From NCBI RefSeq assembly GCF_018614655.1, contig NZ_JAGGOG010000025.1:112163-176162 (forward strand): a stretch of 64,000 nt of DNA, written 5' to 3'. Shown piece after piece: positions 27,124 to 36,243 of the stretch (position 1 is its first letter; every line of letters starts with the position of its first letter). This DNA is from Pseudomonas fluorescens. Its GTDB lineage: Bacteria; Pseudomonadota; Gammaproteobacteria; Pseudomonadales; Pseudomonadaceae. A model generated the notes under the pieces. That model made no database searches, was not told where the DNA came from, and saw nothing but the letters and a program-made list of their open reading frames with translations. Position numbers and translations under genes: made by a program.

Positions 27124-27906
27124 GTGAACAAGCTTACATCTTCGGTAAAAGTGCTCGTGGTCGACGATCAGCCACTGATCGTGGAAGAGCTTTGCGAATT
27201 TCTTGAAAGCAGTGGTTATCGTTGCGTCCCTTGTGAGTCCAGCCAACAGGCCTTGAAGCGTTTCAGCGAAGACGCCGAGATCGGTCTGGTGCTGTGTGAT
27301 CTGCATATGCCGGAAATGGATGGCATCGAGTTGGTCCAGGCGCTGCAACGGGTGGCCGGTAAAGCTCGGGCGTTCGAAGCCATCATGCTGACCGGCCGTG
27401 CCGACAAGCAGGATGTGATCAAGGCCCTGCGTGCCGGCATCGCTGACTACTACCAGAAACCCATTAACCTTGAAGAGTTGCTCGAAGGCCTGCAACGCCA
27501 GGAAGCAGCGTTGGCGGATCGGCAAAAAAGTGTGCACCTGGGTAATTTGAACCAGAAGCTGCAATACCTTTCCGACTCCATCAACGATCTTTACCAAGAC
27601 CTGGACAAGGTTCGCCGCAGCCCGGTACCCGCGCCGTCGGGAGCCGAGGGTGAGGCGGCTGCCGAAGGGGAGGAAATACCTGCGATCTTCGATCAGTTGT
27701 CGCCTCGGCAATTGGATGTGGCCCGGCTGGTTGGCAAGGGGCAGACCAACTATCAGATTGCCTGTGAATTGGGGATCACTGAAAACACGGTCAAACTCTA
27801 TGTGTCCCAGGTGTTGCGCCTGACCCACATGCATAACCGCACCCAATTGGCCCTGGCACTATCGCCTAACAATTCGTCTATGCGTCAGCGGGTGACCGCG
27901 CACTGA
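27124..27906 (+). CDS. pprB: Response regulator PprB-type (REC plus LuxR HTH)
   Basis: 260 residues from a GTG start. The receiver domain has VLVVDDQPLIVEE and the phospho-acceptor Asp at about 59 (LVLCDLHMPEMDG), with Lys in YYQKPINLEEL. A Glu/Ala-rich linker (about 160-185) leads to a LuxR-type helix-turn-helix: QLSPRQLDVARLVGKGQTNY and ITENTVKLYVSQVL. PprB in P. aeruginosa activates flp-tad-rcp and other adhesins. Genes flanking it here support the same role for the Tad pilus. Confidence 0.9.
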   Translation: MNKLTSSVKVLVVDDQPLIVEELCEFLESSGYRCVPCESSQQALKRFSEDAEIGLVLCDLHMPEMDGIELVQALQRVAGKARAFEAIMLTGRADKQDVIKALRAGIADYYQKPINLEELLEGLQRQEAALADRQKSVHLGNLNQKLQYLSDSINDLYQDLDKVRRSPVPAPSGAEGEAAAEGEEIPAIFDQLSPRQLDVARLVGKGQTNYQIACELGITENTVKLYVSQVLRLTHMHNRTQLALALSPNNSSMRQRVTAH

Positions 27907-27939
27907 GCTACGTCGTTTCCTGTAGCCGCGTGCCGTGCC
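27907..27939. other. Short spacer after pprB
   Basis: 33 bases with a partial TGTAGCCGCG sequence, apparently a degraded start of the adjoining repeat array. No terminator is seen. Confidence 0.4.
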
Positions 27940-28440
27940 GATCACCTGTAGCCGCTGGCGCAGCCTGCGATCGGCTGCGCAGCAGTCGTCAGGATCTTGA
28001 AACCGCCGAAGGTCCTGCGGCCCTTATCGCAGCCTCGTGCCTCGACAGCGGCTACAAGGCCGCTGTCGATCACCTGTAGCCGCTGGCGCAGCCTGCGATC
28101 GGCTGCGCAGCAGTCGTAAGGATCTTGAAACCGCTGAAGGTCCTGCGGCCCTTATCGCAGCCTCGTGCCTCGACAGCGGCTACAAGGCCGCTGTCGATCA
28201 CCTGTAGCCGCTGGCGCAGCCTGCGATCGGCTGTGCAGCAGTCGCCAGGATCTTGAAACCGCCGAAGGTCCTGCGGCCCTTATCGCAGCCTCGTGCCTCG
28301 ACAGCGGCTACCAGGCCGCTGTCGATCACCTGTAGCCGCTGGCGCAGCCTGCGATCGGCTGCGCAGCAGTCGCCAGGATCTTGAAACCGCCGAAGGTCCT
28401 GCGGCCCTTATCGCAGCCTCGTACCTCGGCAGCGGCTACA
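27940..28440. repeat. Four tandem 128-bp REPIN units
   Basis: Units start with GATCACCTGTAGCCGCTGGC at 27940, 28068, 28196 and 28324, an exact 128-base period; the last lacks its final ~11 bases. Each unit is itself an imperfect palindrome running from TGTAGCCGCTGGCGCAGCCT to CTCGACAGCGGCTACA, so it is a REPIN plus a short spacer (AGGCCGCTGTC). Units differ by only a few bases (for example GTCAGG, GTAAGG and GCCAGG in the centre), suggesting recent amplification. The array fills the gap between pprB and the convergent tad operon. Confidence 0.95.
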
Positions 28441-28523
28441 ACGGGCCAACTGTATGACTTGATAGGGCTCTTGCCCAGTGACGCGCAAGACGGTATCTAC
28501 AGGTCCCGACGATATGCCATCGA
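28441..28523. other. Gap between the repeat array and the tad operon end
   Basis: 83 bases between the array and the end of the DUF3613 gene. No hairpin with a U-tract is visible here, so the array itself may stop convergent transcription. Confidence 0.3.
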
Positions 28524-28796
28524 TCAATGACTCCCTCCTGACGTGTCTCCCCCGGCTTTCTGATCAAAGTATTCCGGAATCGGATGTTTGTTGCTGTCCA
28601 GCCAACGCTGCATGGCCTGTTCGCGTTCGGCGGGAGTGGTCTGCTGCAGGATCGGTGACGCGACCTGCCCGCTGACCTGCAACGTCAACCAGTTTTCGGT
28701 CTCCTGCTGCTGCGGGGAGGAAGGGCCTGGCTCGACGGCCAGTGCGGTCAGGGGCAATGCCAGGAATGCGAGGCTGGCCAGGTAGTGAATGTTCAT
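28524..28796 (-). CDS. DUF3613 protein of the tad operon
   Basis: 90 residues with a Sec signal (MNIHYLASLAFLALPLTALA), then a short helical region LQVSGQVASPILQQTTPAER and a WLDSNKHPIPEYF motif. It corresponds to PA4298, the last gene of the rcpC-tadD operon in P. aeruginosa. It lies 18 bases after tadD. Probably periplasmic; no biochemical role is known to me. Confidence 0.8.
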   Translation of the reverse strand: MNIHYLASLAFLALPLTALAVEPGPSSPQQQETENWLTLQVSGQVASPILQQTTPAEREQAMQRWLDSNKHPIPEYFDQKAGGDTSGGSH

Positions 28797-28814
28797 CGTG
28801 AACTCCTTGAACCC

Positions 28815-29537
28815 TTACTTGATGGTCGGCGGCAGGGTATCGCTCACCGCAGCCACTTGACCCTTGACCTTTGCCACAGGCGTGGTTGAGCCCTTGAGCT
28901 TCTCGGCTCTGGCTTGGGCCTCGGTGACTTGCTCGGGGCTCAAGCCCAACTGACTGACCAGTTGCGCCGCTTGCCCCCAGTTATCCTGGTAGATCAACAA
29001 GGTCACCAGGTTGACGGCCGCCAGTTGATCACTCTGCTTGAGCTCCATGGCGGTCATGAATTCAAAGCGTGCGTCCTCAATGCGCAGTTGATTGAGATAG
29101 ACCACGCCCAAGTCATTGCGAATTTTTTCATCGGTGGGTGCCAGCATGGCGGCGCGCTGCAAGTGGGCCATGGCCTGACCGTTATCGCCCTTGCCCGCGG
29201 CAAGCTGTCCCAGGCCGTGCTCACCTTCCGCGGCCATGCAGGTACCCAGCAGGCTGCGGTACAGCGGCTCGGCCTCGCTGCGGCCTAACAACCGGTAGGC
29301 CTTGGCTTTGCGCTGGCGAACCTGAGGCAGCGAATCGGGTAGGTTCTGCAGATTGGCCAGGCTGGCATGCAGCTTACCGTCGTTGGCCATTTCATCGGCC
29401 AGGTTCAGTGACAGCTCCTGGTCGGAGCCAGGTTTTGGGCATGTGGTCGGGGACATCAGGGTTGCCCACGGGGCTTGGCCGTTGGTGGCGCAACCGCCGA
29501 GCATCAGCAAGCCCAGGCCGGCAATCAGTGCTTTCAT
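28815..29537 (-). CDS. tadD: Tad pilus lipoprotein TadD (TPR)
   Basis: 240 residues with a lipoprotein signal MKALIAGLGLLMLGGCATNG (Cys at 16). Tetratricopeptide-like helical repeats follow, including QAMAHLQRAAMLAPTDEKIR, NDLGVVYLNQLRIEDARFEF and QLAAVNLVTLLIYQDNWGQA. TadD is thought to act as a pilotin or assembly factor for the outer-membrane secretin. It ends a compact operon, with tadC 10 bases upstream. Confidence 0.9.
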   Translation of the reverse strand: MKALIAGLGLLMLGGCATNGQAPWATLMSPTTCPKPGSDQELSLNLADEMANDGKLHASLANLQNLPDSLPQVRQRKAKAYRLLGRSEAEPLYRSLLGTCMAAEGEHGLGQLAAGKGDNGQAMAHLQRAAMLAPTDEKIRNDLGVVYLNQLRIEDARFEFMTAMELKQSDQLAAVNLVTLLIYQDNWGQAAQLVSQLGLSPEQVTEAQARAEKLKGSTTPVAKVKGQVAAVSDTLPPTIK

Positions 29538-29547
29538 CGAGCGCTCC

Positions 29548-30435
29548 TTACATACTACTCAGGGCTCGGGTGATGGCGATAAGCGCCGGTCCCCCAAGGA
29601 CAATCAGCAAAGCGGGAAACAGAAAGAGCATCATCACCACCGACATCATGGCGGACATCTTGGAGATGTACTCCTGCAAGCGGGTCAAGCGACGATCGTC
29701 GAGCAGGTGTTTGAGCGCCAGCAGCGATTTCATCGCACCGCCGCCTTGATGAAGCAGTTGTTGAAGAATAATGCTGGTGTCGGTGAATTCGTCCACGGCC
29801 AGCAATTTGGCGGTCTTGCCCAGCTCTTCGCCCAGCTCCAGGCCAGAGTCGACCCGCACCAGGACCAAGCGCAGCTCAGAGGTCAGGACCGGCAGCAGGC
29901 GCTGTGCCTCGTTGCTCAAAATGCGCAAAGACTGTTCAACGGCCATGCCTGACTCAAACAGAATCCGCAGCAAGGGGATGAAGGTCGAGATCTCTCGAGC
30001 GATGTGCTGTTGCCGGGATTTGGCTGCCCTGGCCAGGATGCGCTTGGGTAACAGGTAACCGATTCCCAGGGCGATCAGCGGCGTAATCCACGGCGACTCT
30101 GTCTTGGGAAAAAACAATTCCTGCATGAGGATGGCGAGCCCAAGCAGCACCACGGGGACACCCACCTGGAAGGCAGCAAACATTGCACGCTGGCTGGACG
30201 TTCTCCAGCCGACCCGGTTAAGCAACCTCTGTGTTTCGTTGTCCAGACTGACTGAACGTTGGGCGAGGGGGCTGTTGCCCAGTTGGCGCATCAGGGTGCC
30301 AAACCGGTCCTCACGGGTCAGTTGCCCTTGCAGTCGCTGGGTGACGAGACGTTCGCGACGTCGCTGTTGCATCAGATGGCCGACAATCAACGCGAGTGCG
30401 GCGAGGAACAGCAGGGCGCTGATGAGCAAGGCCAT
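29548..30435 (-). CDS. tadC: Tad pilus inner-membrane platform protein TadC
   Basis: 295 residues from the ATG at 30435, one base after tadB; the longer open frame into tadB lacks support. A type II/IV secretion F domain (T2SSF) is indicated by the pattern REISTFIPLLRILFESGMAV and LHQGGGAMKSLLALKHLLDD. Hydrophobic segments occur at about 5-22, 100-140 and 265-290. It pairs with TadB to form the inner-membrane platform on which the TadA ATPase works. Confidence 0.9.
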   Translation of the reverse strand: MALLISALLFLAALALIVGHLMQQRRRERLVTQRLQGQLTREDRFGTLMRQLGNSPLAQRSVSLDNETQRLLNRVGWRTSSQRAMFAAFQVGVPVVLLGLAILMQELFFPKTESPWITPLIALGIGYLLPKRILARAAKSRQQHIAREISTFIPLLRILFESGMAVEQSLRILSNEAQRLLPVLTSELRLVLVRVDSGLELGEELGKTAKLLAVDEFTDTSIILQQLLHQGGGAMKSLLALKHLLDDRRLTRLQEYISKMSAMMSVVMMLFLFPALLIVLGGPALIAITRALSSM

Positions 30436-30436
30436 C

Positions 30437-31318
30437 TCAAACACTCCGCAACATGCGCCAGAGCGCCAGGCAACCGAGCACCTGCATGGCGGCGGCGGTA
30501 AACAGTAGATTGCGCCCCGTCCCATCGTTCCACATGGTCATCAGGTATTCGGGATTGATGACCATGAAATACCCGACCATGGAGATCGGCAGGGCTCCCA
30601 GTACATAAGCGGTGATGCGGGTTTCACCGGTCATGGCCCGTAGTTGTCGTGCTCCCTGTTCCCGTTCACGAATCATCTTGATCAGGTTCTCCAGCAGTTC
30701 GCTGGCATTGCCGCCATACCGATGGTTGACCTTCAAGCCCAAGGCAAACAGACGGAATTCGTCCTGTTCGTAAAACTCGGCGAAGTCATTGGCGGCTTCC
30801 GGCAGGCTGACACCCAATTGAACGTTACGCTGGATGCGGCTCATGGCCGGCTTCAGCGGTTCGTCGGTGGCCTCGATGGCGCCCAGAACCGCATCCGCCA
30901 AGGTGCGACCGGATTTGAGGCTGCGCACGGTGTGATCCAGCATCTGCGGCAACTGTTCGATCATCCGCTTCAGCCGCCGCTGATAACGCCAAGCGATGTA
31001 CAGCCGCAACGCCAGCAGCGGCAAGACCATCATGACCAGCACGCCGACCCAGCCGGCTATTATCAATCCCAGGAGCACTCCCAAGCCCCAGCAGGTCAGC
31101 CACAGCCCCAGGCTGTCGGTTGGTTTGCCCAAGCCGGCGCGCTGGAACATCCGTTCAAGACTGCTCAAGGCCCCGCGCTCTCCCTTCAGCAGCGGCTGCC
31201 CTTCGGCAAGGCGCTCCAGCACCCGGTCGGTCTCAGCCTTGCGAATGCCGTTCTGAAGCATCCGTATCGACAGGCCGATCAGGATCACGCAGATGAGTAT
31301 CAGAATGGGGCCTGTCAT
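30437..31318 (-). CDS. tadB: Tad pilus inner-membrane platform protein TadB
   Basis: 293 residues. An N-terminal membrane helix (ILILICVILIGLSIRM) and a central pair (LTCWGLGVLLGLIIAGWVGV) precede the T2SSF domain (MIEQLPQMLDHTVRSLKSGR, DFAEFYEQDEFRLFALGLKV, GNASELLENLIKMIRERE). It ends with a further hydrophobic helix. The start overlaps the tadA stop by 4 bases. Confidence 0.92.
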   Translation of the reverse strand: MTGPILILICVILIGLSIRMLQNGIRKAETDRVLERLAEGQPLLKGERGALSSLERMFQRAGLGKPTDSLGLWLTCWGLGVLLGLIIAGWVGVLVMMVLPLLALRLYIAWRYQRRLKRMIEQLPQMLDHTVRSLKSGRTLADAVLGAIEATDEPLKPAMSRIQRNVQLGVSLPEAANDFAEFYEQDEFRLFALGLKVNHRYGGNASELLENLIKMIREREQGARQLRAMTGETRITAYVLGALPISMVGYFMVINPEYLMTMWNDGTGRNLLFTAAAMQVLGCLALWRMLRSV

Positions 31319-32580
31319 ATCGTCGACTCGTGGCGCAGTTTGTCGCCGGCGGGATTGATCGCCTCACGCAGGAAGCCGAAGCCGGTCCGCTTGTCATGCC
31401 GGAACAATGTATTGGTGACGTAGATGTCATCACGTACACCCACCACCTCGACCACTTCACTGACACAGCGCCGACCATCGGGCAGACGGGTCAGTTGAAT
31501 CACCACATCCAGCGCCGCACAGATCATCTGCCGCAGGGTTTTTTCCGCCACCACCCGACCGGTCAAGCCCACCAGGGTTTCCAGGCGCAACAAGGCATCC
31601 TGGGCGTTGTTGGCGTGTACGGTACTCATGGAACCGTCGTGGCCGGTGTTCATCGCGGTGAGTACATCGAGCACTTCCACGCCGCGGATCTCACCGAGAA
31701 TGATGCGGTCCGGGCGCATCCGCAGAGCGTTACGGATCAGGTCGCTGGCCTTGACCTCGCCATGGCCCTCGGCATTGGGTGGCCGGGTTTCCAGGCGTAC
31801 TACATGGGGATGGCCCAGTTGCAGTTCGGCCACGTCTTCGATGGTCACCAGGCGCTCATGGGGGTTGATCAACTGGCTGAGGATGTTCAGCAAGGTGGTT
31901 TTACCGGTGCCGGTACCGCCACTGATCAGGATGTTGCAGCGCTTGCCCACGGCCTCCTGGAAAAAATCGAAAATGTTCTGATCGATGGTTTGCATGGCCA
32001 CCAGGTCGCTGCTCTTGAGCATGTCCTTGCGAAATTTTCGAATCGACAGGCACGGGCCGTCCAGTGCAATGGGCGGGATGATGGCGTTGACCCGGCTTCC
32101 ATCGGGCAGGCGTGCATCGACCATCGGCGAAGACTCGTCCAGGCGCCGCCCCAGTGGCGCGAGGATGCGTTGCATGACTCGCTCCACATGGTGGGCGTCG
32201 ATAAAGCGCAGATCGCTCTGGTGCAGCAAACCATCCCGTTCGATAAACACCCGGTGGGGGCCGTTGACCAGGATCTCGGTCACCGAGGGGTCGCGCAGCA
32301 GCACTTCCAGGGGGCCGAAACCGGTCAATTCGTCGACGATTTCTTCCGCCAGGCGTTCCATTTCATAACGGGAAATCGCCAGGTGCATGCGGGTGATGTA
32401 CTCGGCGACCTTGTCGATGACAAATTGCGCCAGAGACTGGCGCGAGCCCTCCAGCAGGTTTTTCCCCGACTCTTCGATAGCGTCGATGATGTAGCGATGC
32501 AGCACCAGTTTCAGGCCATCGTGATCGGTATTGCCACCCGCACCACGAGTAGGCGCGCCGAAGAGTTTTTCGCCGTTCAT
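31315..32580 (-). CDS. tadA: Tad pilus assembly ATPase TadA (CpaF)
   Basis: 421 residues, CpaF/VirB11 family. Walker A is ILISGGTGTGKTTLLNIL at about 215-232. The Asp box follows as LVTIEDVAELQLGHPHVVRL, Walker B as RPDRIILGEIRGVEVLD, and the His box as GHDGSMSTVHANNAQDALLR. All catalytic elements look intact. It powers Flp pilin polymerisation at the inner membrane. It overlaps tadZ and tadB by 4 bases each. Confidence 0.95.
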   Translation of the reverse strand: MNGEKLFGAPTRGAGGNTDHDGLKLVLHRYIIDAIEESGKNLLEGSRQSLAQFVIDKVAEYITRMHLAISRYEMERLAEEIVDELTGFGPLEVLLRDPSVTEILVNGPHRVFIERDGLLHQSDLRFIDAHHVERVMQRILAPLGRRLDESSPMVDARLPDGSRVNAIIPPIALDGPCLSIRKFRKDMLKSSDLVAMQTIDQNIFDFFQEAVGKRCNILISGGTGTGKTTLLNILSQLINPHERLVTIEDVAELQLGHPHVVRLETRPPNAEGHGEVKASDLIRNALRMRPDRIILGEIRGVEVLDVLTAMNTGHDGSMSTVHANNAQDALLRLETLVGLTGRVVAEKTLRQMICAALDVVIQLTRLPDGRRCVSEVVEVVGVRDDIYVTNTLFRHDKRTGFGFLREAINPAGDKLRHESTI

Positions 32581-33770
32581 TTGCCGGCCCCCAGCAATCG
32601 CTCAAACCAGCGGATCGAGGGTTTTTCCAGGCTTTCGGAGCGTTTTGCCAGGCGCTCGCCAAGGGCTTTCAGGCCCTGGGTCAGGCTCTCCCTGGGGGCC
32701 AGGGCGAATAAGGTTTGCCCTTGGTTTTTGGCGTTCAACCTTACTTCCGGGCTCAGGGGTAATACCGCAATGATTTCCAGGCCGTAGCTTTTTTCCAGGG
32801 CCTCGCTGTCTGGTGCGGCGCCCTTGAGGTAGCGGTCGATCAGCAAGCGTCCATGGTCCAGTTTCATGCCTTTTTCCCGCCAGTGGTTCAGTACGGCGAG
32901 GTTGCGTCGGCAGTCCAGCACGCTCTGGTCGGTGCACCACAGCAGCTTGTCGCAATGGCTGACAAAGGTGCGCAAGGCTTCGCTGTCCGGTTGCCCGGTG
33001 AGGTTCACCACGATGTGCTGGAAATGTTGGCGCAAGGCACTGAGCAACATGTACAACTCGGCGGCGCTGGTCAGCTCCAGGGGCTCGTCATTGTTGGCGT
33101 AGGCCAGGATACGCAGGCCATCTTCGGCGCAGGTAAAAGCGCTGTTGATCAAGGTGGTGTCAAGCCGGCGCAGGTGACGCAGGGCATCACCAAAGTTGAA
33201 TGAGCTTTCCAACCCCAGGAGTGCCAGGCTGTCGCCACGGGGCAGGCCCAAGTCCAGCAGCAATGTCTGCTGCCCGCTCTTTTGCACCACCAGCGCCAGA
33301 TGGCTGGCTAGCAGTGCTCCATCGGCGTTGGGCTGGGTGCCATAGAGCACGGTGAGGCCACCCAGTTGGGTATTGGGTGTCACGGCGGGCAGGCGTTTGC
33401 TCAGGCGTCGCACCAGGCCTGCCACTTCACTGGAGCGTGAGCCATAAGCTACGAAGTCCCGAGCTCCGGCGCGCATTGCATTGAGCACCAACTGGTTATC
33501 CATGCCGTCACCGAGGGCGACGATGGCCAGCATCGGCTTGGCCTCCAGGGCGCCTTCGATCAGTGCGCTCTGGGCGGTCACGTGCTCGCGGTCGAGGCCG
33601 ACAAACACCAGATTGGCGAAGGTCACATCCACCAGCGCGAGTAATTCATCCAGGCTGCCGCCACCGGCGCTGATTACCTGGCCCAGCGGCGCCAGTGCAC
33701 CCTGGAGCCATTCCAGATCGGTGGTGTTGCGGGTGATCGCCAGAAAAGTCTGGCTCAGGCTATCGGTCAT
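32577..33770 (-). CDS. tadZ: Tad pilus localisation protein TadZ (CpaE)
   Basis: 397 residues: an atypical receiver-like N-terminal domain (about 1-130) and a ParA/MinD-like C-terminal half. The region where the deviant Walker A would lie reads TVLYGTQPNADGALLASHLA, with no lysine, so nucleotide binding is doubtful. LLLDLGLPRGDSLALLGLES follows as expected for the family. TadZ/CpaE proteins position the Tad machine at the cell pole. It overlaps rcpA and tadA by 4 bases each. Confidence 0.88.
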   Translation of the reverse strand: MTDSLSQTFLAITRNTTDLEWLQGALAPLGQVISAGGGSLDELLALVDVTFANLVFVGLDREHVTAQSALIEGALEAKPMLAIVALGDGMDNQLVLNAMRAGARDFVAYGSRSSEVAGLVRRLSKRLPAVTPNTQLGGLTVLYGTQPNADGALLASHLALVVQKSGQQTLLLDLGLPRGDSLALLGLESSFNFGDALRHLRRLDTTLINSAFTCAEDGLRILAYANNDEPLELTSAAELYMLLSALRQHFQHIVVNLTGQPDSEALRTFVSHCDKLLWCTDQSVLDCRRNLAVLNHWREKGMKLDHGRLLIDRYLKGAAPDSEALEKSYGLEIIAVLPLSPEVRLNAKNQGQTLFALAPRESLTQGLKALGERLAKRSESLEKPSIRWFERLLGAGK

Positions 33771-34975
33771 TGGGACAGCCCACTGCGACGGTCGAAGTTG
33801 CCGTTCTCCAGGAAGTACAGGCGGTACCAGTTCGGGTCGTAGGTGCGCAGTTTCTCTCCGGGCAGGGACGGTAACCTGGCATTGGCGGCGAGAGGCTGGA
33901 CCAGGTGCGGAGTGACGATCATCAGCAGTTCTTTTTCTTCGCGGTTGATGTTGGAGTTGCGAAAAAACGCGCCGAGGATCGGTATATCACCCAGGCCCGG
34001 GAACTTGCTGATGGTGGAGTTATTGGTGGAGCTGATCAGGCCGCTGATCACGAAACTTTCGCCATCGGCCAGGGACACGCTGGTGTCGGTGCGGCGGATG
34101 GTCAGGGCTGGCACCTCAATGCCTTCGATCTTTACAGCATTGGAGTAATCCAGCTCGCTGACTTCGGGCGCGACCTTGAGGGAGATACGATTATGGTCAA
34201 TGACGGTGGGGGTCAGCGTCAGGCGAATACCGAACTCCTTGTACTCGATGGAGATGGTGTTGCTGCCGCTGCTGGGCACGGGGATCGGTACTTCGCCGCC
34301 GGCCAGGAACGTTGCGCTTTGCCCGCTCAGTGCTACGAGACTGGGACGTGCCAGGGTGTAGGCAAAACCACTGGTTTCCAGAGCATTGATCATGGCTGAG
34401 AACCGACCGCTGCCAAAGCCGATATTGAACGTGTTGTTATTGGCCGGTAAGCCTGGCGTGGGGCCGACGGTACCGGGGCTGCCGAACAGAAAGTTGCTGG
34501 TGCCACCAAAAATCGAAGTGCTGGCCTGCTTGAGCTTGGTACGGCTGACCTCGACAAAGCGGATATCGGTCTGCACTTGGCTGGGCAGTGTCGGGTCATC
34601 GGACGGTGACAGGGTCTGACTGGTCAAGGCCGAGGTGGCCTTGCCCTTGACGAACACCATGCTCTGGCGAGGCGCCGTGGCACAACGGGTCCAGACCATC
34701 AGGCTGGTGGTGCCGGAGGCAACGCCGGTCAGCAGAAAACCACGGTCGCCATTGAGATGGACATCGGCTATTTTCGGGTCGCCAACGGCCAGGCGAGTGA
34801 TTGCCACCGGGGATTGCAGTTCTTGTTGCAAGCCTTCGCCCACTTCCACCACTGCGGGTAATTGTCCCAGGCTGCTGCAGTTGCCCGGTGCTGCGAGAGC
34901 CAGGCTCACGGGCAGGCTCGACAGCATCAGGGCCCAGGTCATTTGAGTGAACACTGGTGCGTAACGATGGCTCAT
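33767..34975 (-). CDS. rcpA: Tad pilus outer-membrane secretin RcpA (CpaC)
   Basis: 402 residues with a Sec signal peptide (cut near residue 29, ALAA-PGNC). An N-terminal BON/N0-like domain (PVAITRLAVGDPKIADVHLN, RGFLLTGVASGTTSLMVW) precedes the secretin domain with VPIPVPSSGSNTISIEYKEF, GIRLTLTPTVIDHNRISLKV and GESFVISGLISSTNNSTISK. It is predicted to form the outer-membrane channel for Flp. The gene is 19 bases after rcpC. Confidence 0.92.
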   Translation of the reverse strand: MSHRYAPVFTQMTWALMLSSLPVSLALAAPGNCSSLGQLPAVVEVGEGLQQELQSPVAITRLAVGDPKIADVHLNGDRGFLLTGVASGTTSLMVWTRCATAPRQSMVFVKGKATSALTSQTLSPSDDPTLPSQVQTDIRFVEVSRTKLKQASTSIFGGTSNFLFGSPGTVGPTPGLPANNNTFNIGFGSGRFSAMINALETSGFAYTLARPSLVALSGQSATFLAGGEVPIPVPSSGSNTISIEYKEFGIRLTLTPTVIDHNRISLKVAPEVSELDYSNAVKIEGIEVPALTIRRTDTSVSLADGESFVISGLISSTNNSTISKFPGLGDIPILGAFFRNSNINREEKELLMIVTPHLVQPLAANARLPSLPGEKLRTYDPNWYRLYFLENGNFDRRSGLSQ

Positions 34976-34994
34976 TCAAGGCGTCCTTGATCAA

Positions 34995-35945
34995 TCAGGG
35001 GGTTTGTTGTGTGGCCGTCTGTTGGGTCACTTGGCTGCCGCGGATGATCTCGATGCCGGCGCGCTGCGTGCCGCCCTGGACGAGCTTTTTCGGCGCGCCC
35101 ACCAAGGCCAGTTGGGTGAACTGATAAAGGTCACGGTTGGCGCTTTGCAGTTTGCCGGGCGAATCGCTTTCGCCGGCCCAGTAATGGCTGAGCAGTTGTT
35201 CATCGGCACTGCGCACGGCCAAGCGTAAGGTGCCGGCCTGAGTGGCGAGCATCAGCCGACTCAACAGTTGTTCTGGAACAGCCAGCACCACGGTGCGCGC
35301 GGCAGCCCGGCGTTGTGCCTGTTGGGCTCTTTCTTCGGGGGTTGCAGGGGGAGGGGATGCGGGCTTGCCATCGTTGGCCAAGCCCAACTGGTCGCCCACG
35401 CTGAGCAAGCGCAGAGCGGGAACGATGATTTGAGCCGACTGTTCGGTGTTGCCGGGCTCCTGGCGCAGTGCCAATAGCACGTCCACATAATCACCGGGAC
35501 TGAGCTGACCTCCTGCACCGATCACTTCGTCGACAGAGACCGCCAGGGCGCGTTCATCAGGGCGAATCATACGGGCGAGGGGGCCGCCGGGGGTGAAGCT
35601 GCCCTCGGTCAACCAGGTACCAGCAGCCAACGTTCTCCAAGGGATACGACCGATGGCCTGATCAACATTGGTCAGGCTGCCCGCGGGTACCGTGCGCAGT
35701 TTTTCAACCGCCAGGTCGGCGGCCGTGAGGGCGACAAAAGGCGGTACATCATGCGCCAGAACCACCACAGGTTGGCGGGTCTGGTCTTCGACGGCGGCGA
35801 CGGTTTTTTCCACGGTGACTGTTTGTTGGGGCGGTGTCACGGCGACGGGTTCTGGCGTGCGACTCAAGACCAGGCCCCAATAACCGGCAAACAGCGCCCC
35901 GACTAGTAGCAACCCGGCCAGTATCAGGCTGAAGCGACTGTTCAT
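34995..35945 (-). CDS. rcpC: Flp pilus assembly protein RcpC (CpaB)
   Basis: 316 residues. An N-terminal signal anchor (SLILAGLLLVGALFAGYWGL) is followed by a SAF-type domain (VVVLAHDVPPFVALTAADLA, AIGRIPWRTLAAGTWLTEGS) and the RcpC/CpaB region (DERALAVSVDEVIGAGGQLS, GDYVDVLLALRQEPGN). It is the first gene of the long tad operon; the promoter should lie in 35946-36243, shared divergently with flp. Confidence 0.92.
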   Translation of the reverse strand: MNSRFSLILAGLLLVGALFAGYWGLVLSRTPEPVAVTPPQQTVTVEKTVAAVEDQTRQPVVVLAHDVPPFVALTAADLAVEKLRTVPAGSLTNVDQAIGRIPWRTLAAGTWLTEGSFTPGGPLARMIRPDERALAVSVDEVIGAGGQLSPGDYVDVLLALRQEPGNTEQSAQIIVPALRLLSVGDQLGLANDGKPASPPPATPEERAQQAQRRAAARTVVLAVPEQLLSRLMLATQAGTLRLAVRSADEQLLSHYWAGESDSPGKLQSANRDLYQFTQLALVGAPKKLVQGGTQRAGIEIIRGSQVTQQTATQQTP

Positions 35946-36243
35946 GACGGATCTCCCTTTCCTGTTGCACTACGTGTCCGCCAATCTGAACGCGTCATTT
36001 TCGCAACCAGGCAGCTATGAACATCTAACGATTTCGCTATTTGAAGGTAGTCCAACTAGGCCAAAATGCCATTACTCCGGGGAAAATTTATCCGTCCTTA
36101 TGGCGCCCACGTCAGGCCAATACTTTGTGATTAGTCCTTTCTTACAGTTGTGAGTATGGGGTTTGTTGACAATGCTTTAGTGGCACACCGCAATCATCGT
36201 GCGGCCCTGTCTATTGGCGCCTGTCGCGCAAAGGAGAAGTATT
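35946..36243. promoter_or_regulatory. Divergent rcpC-flp control region
   Basis: 298 comparatively AT-rich bases between the divergent rcpC and flp genes. It should hold both promoters and any PprB sites. TTGACAATGCTTTAG at 36164-36178 offers a -35-like TTGACA for flp, but no matching -10 is convincing. I do not know the PprB consensus well enough to mark sites. AAAGGAGAAG just before 36244 is the flp ribosome-binding site. Confidence 0.55.

Noticed and set aside
27940..28440. CRISPR array
   Set aside because: Units are 128 bp, contiguous and palindromic with no unique spacers; they are REPINs.
36164..36200. TGGCAC in the flp upstream region as a sigma-54 promoter
   Set aside because: No properly spaced TTGC -12 element follows.
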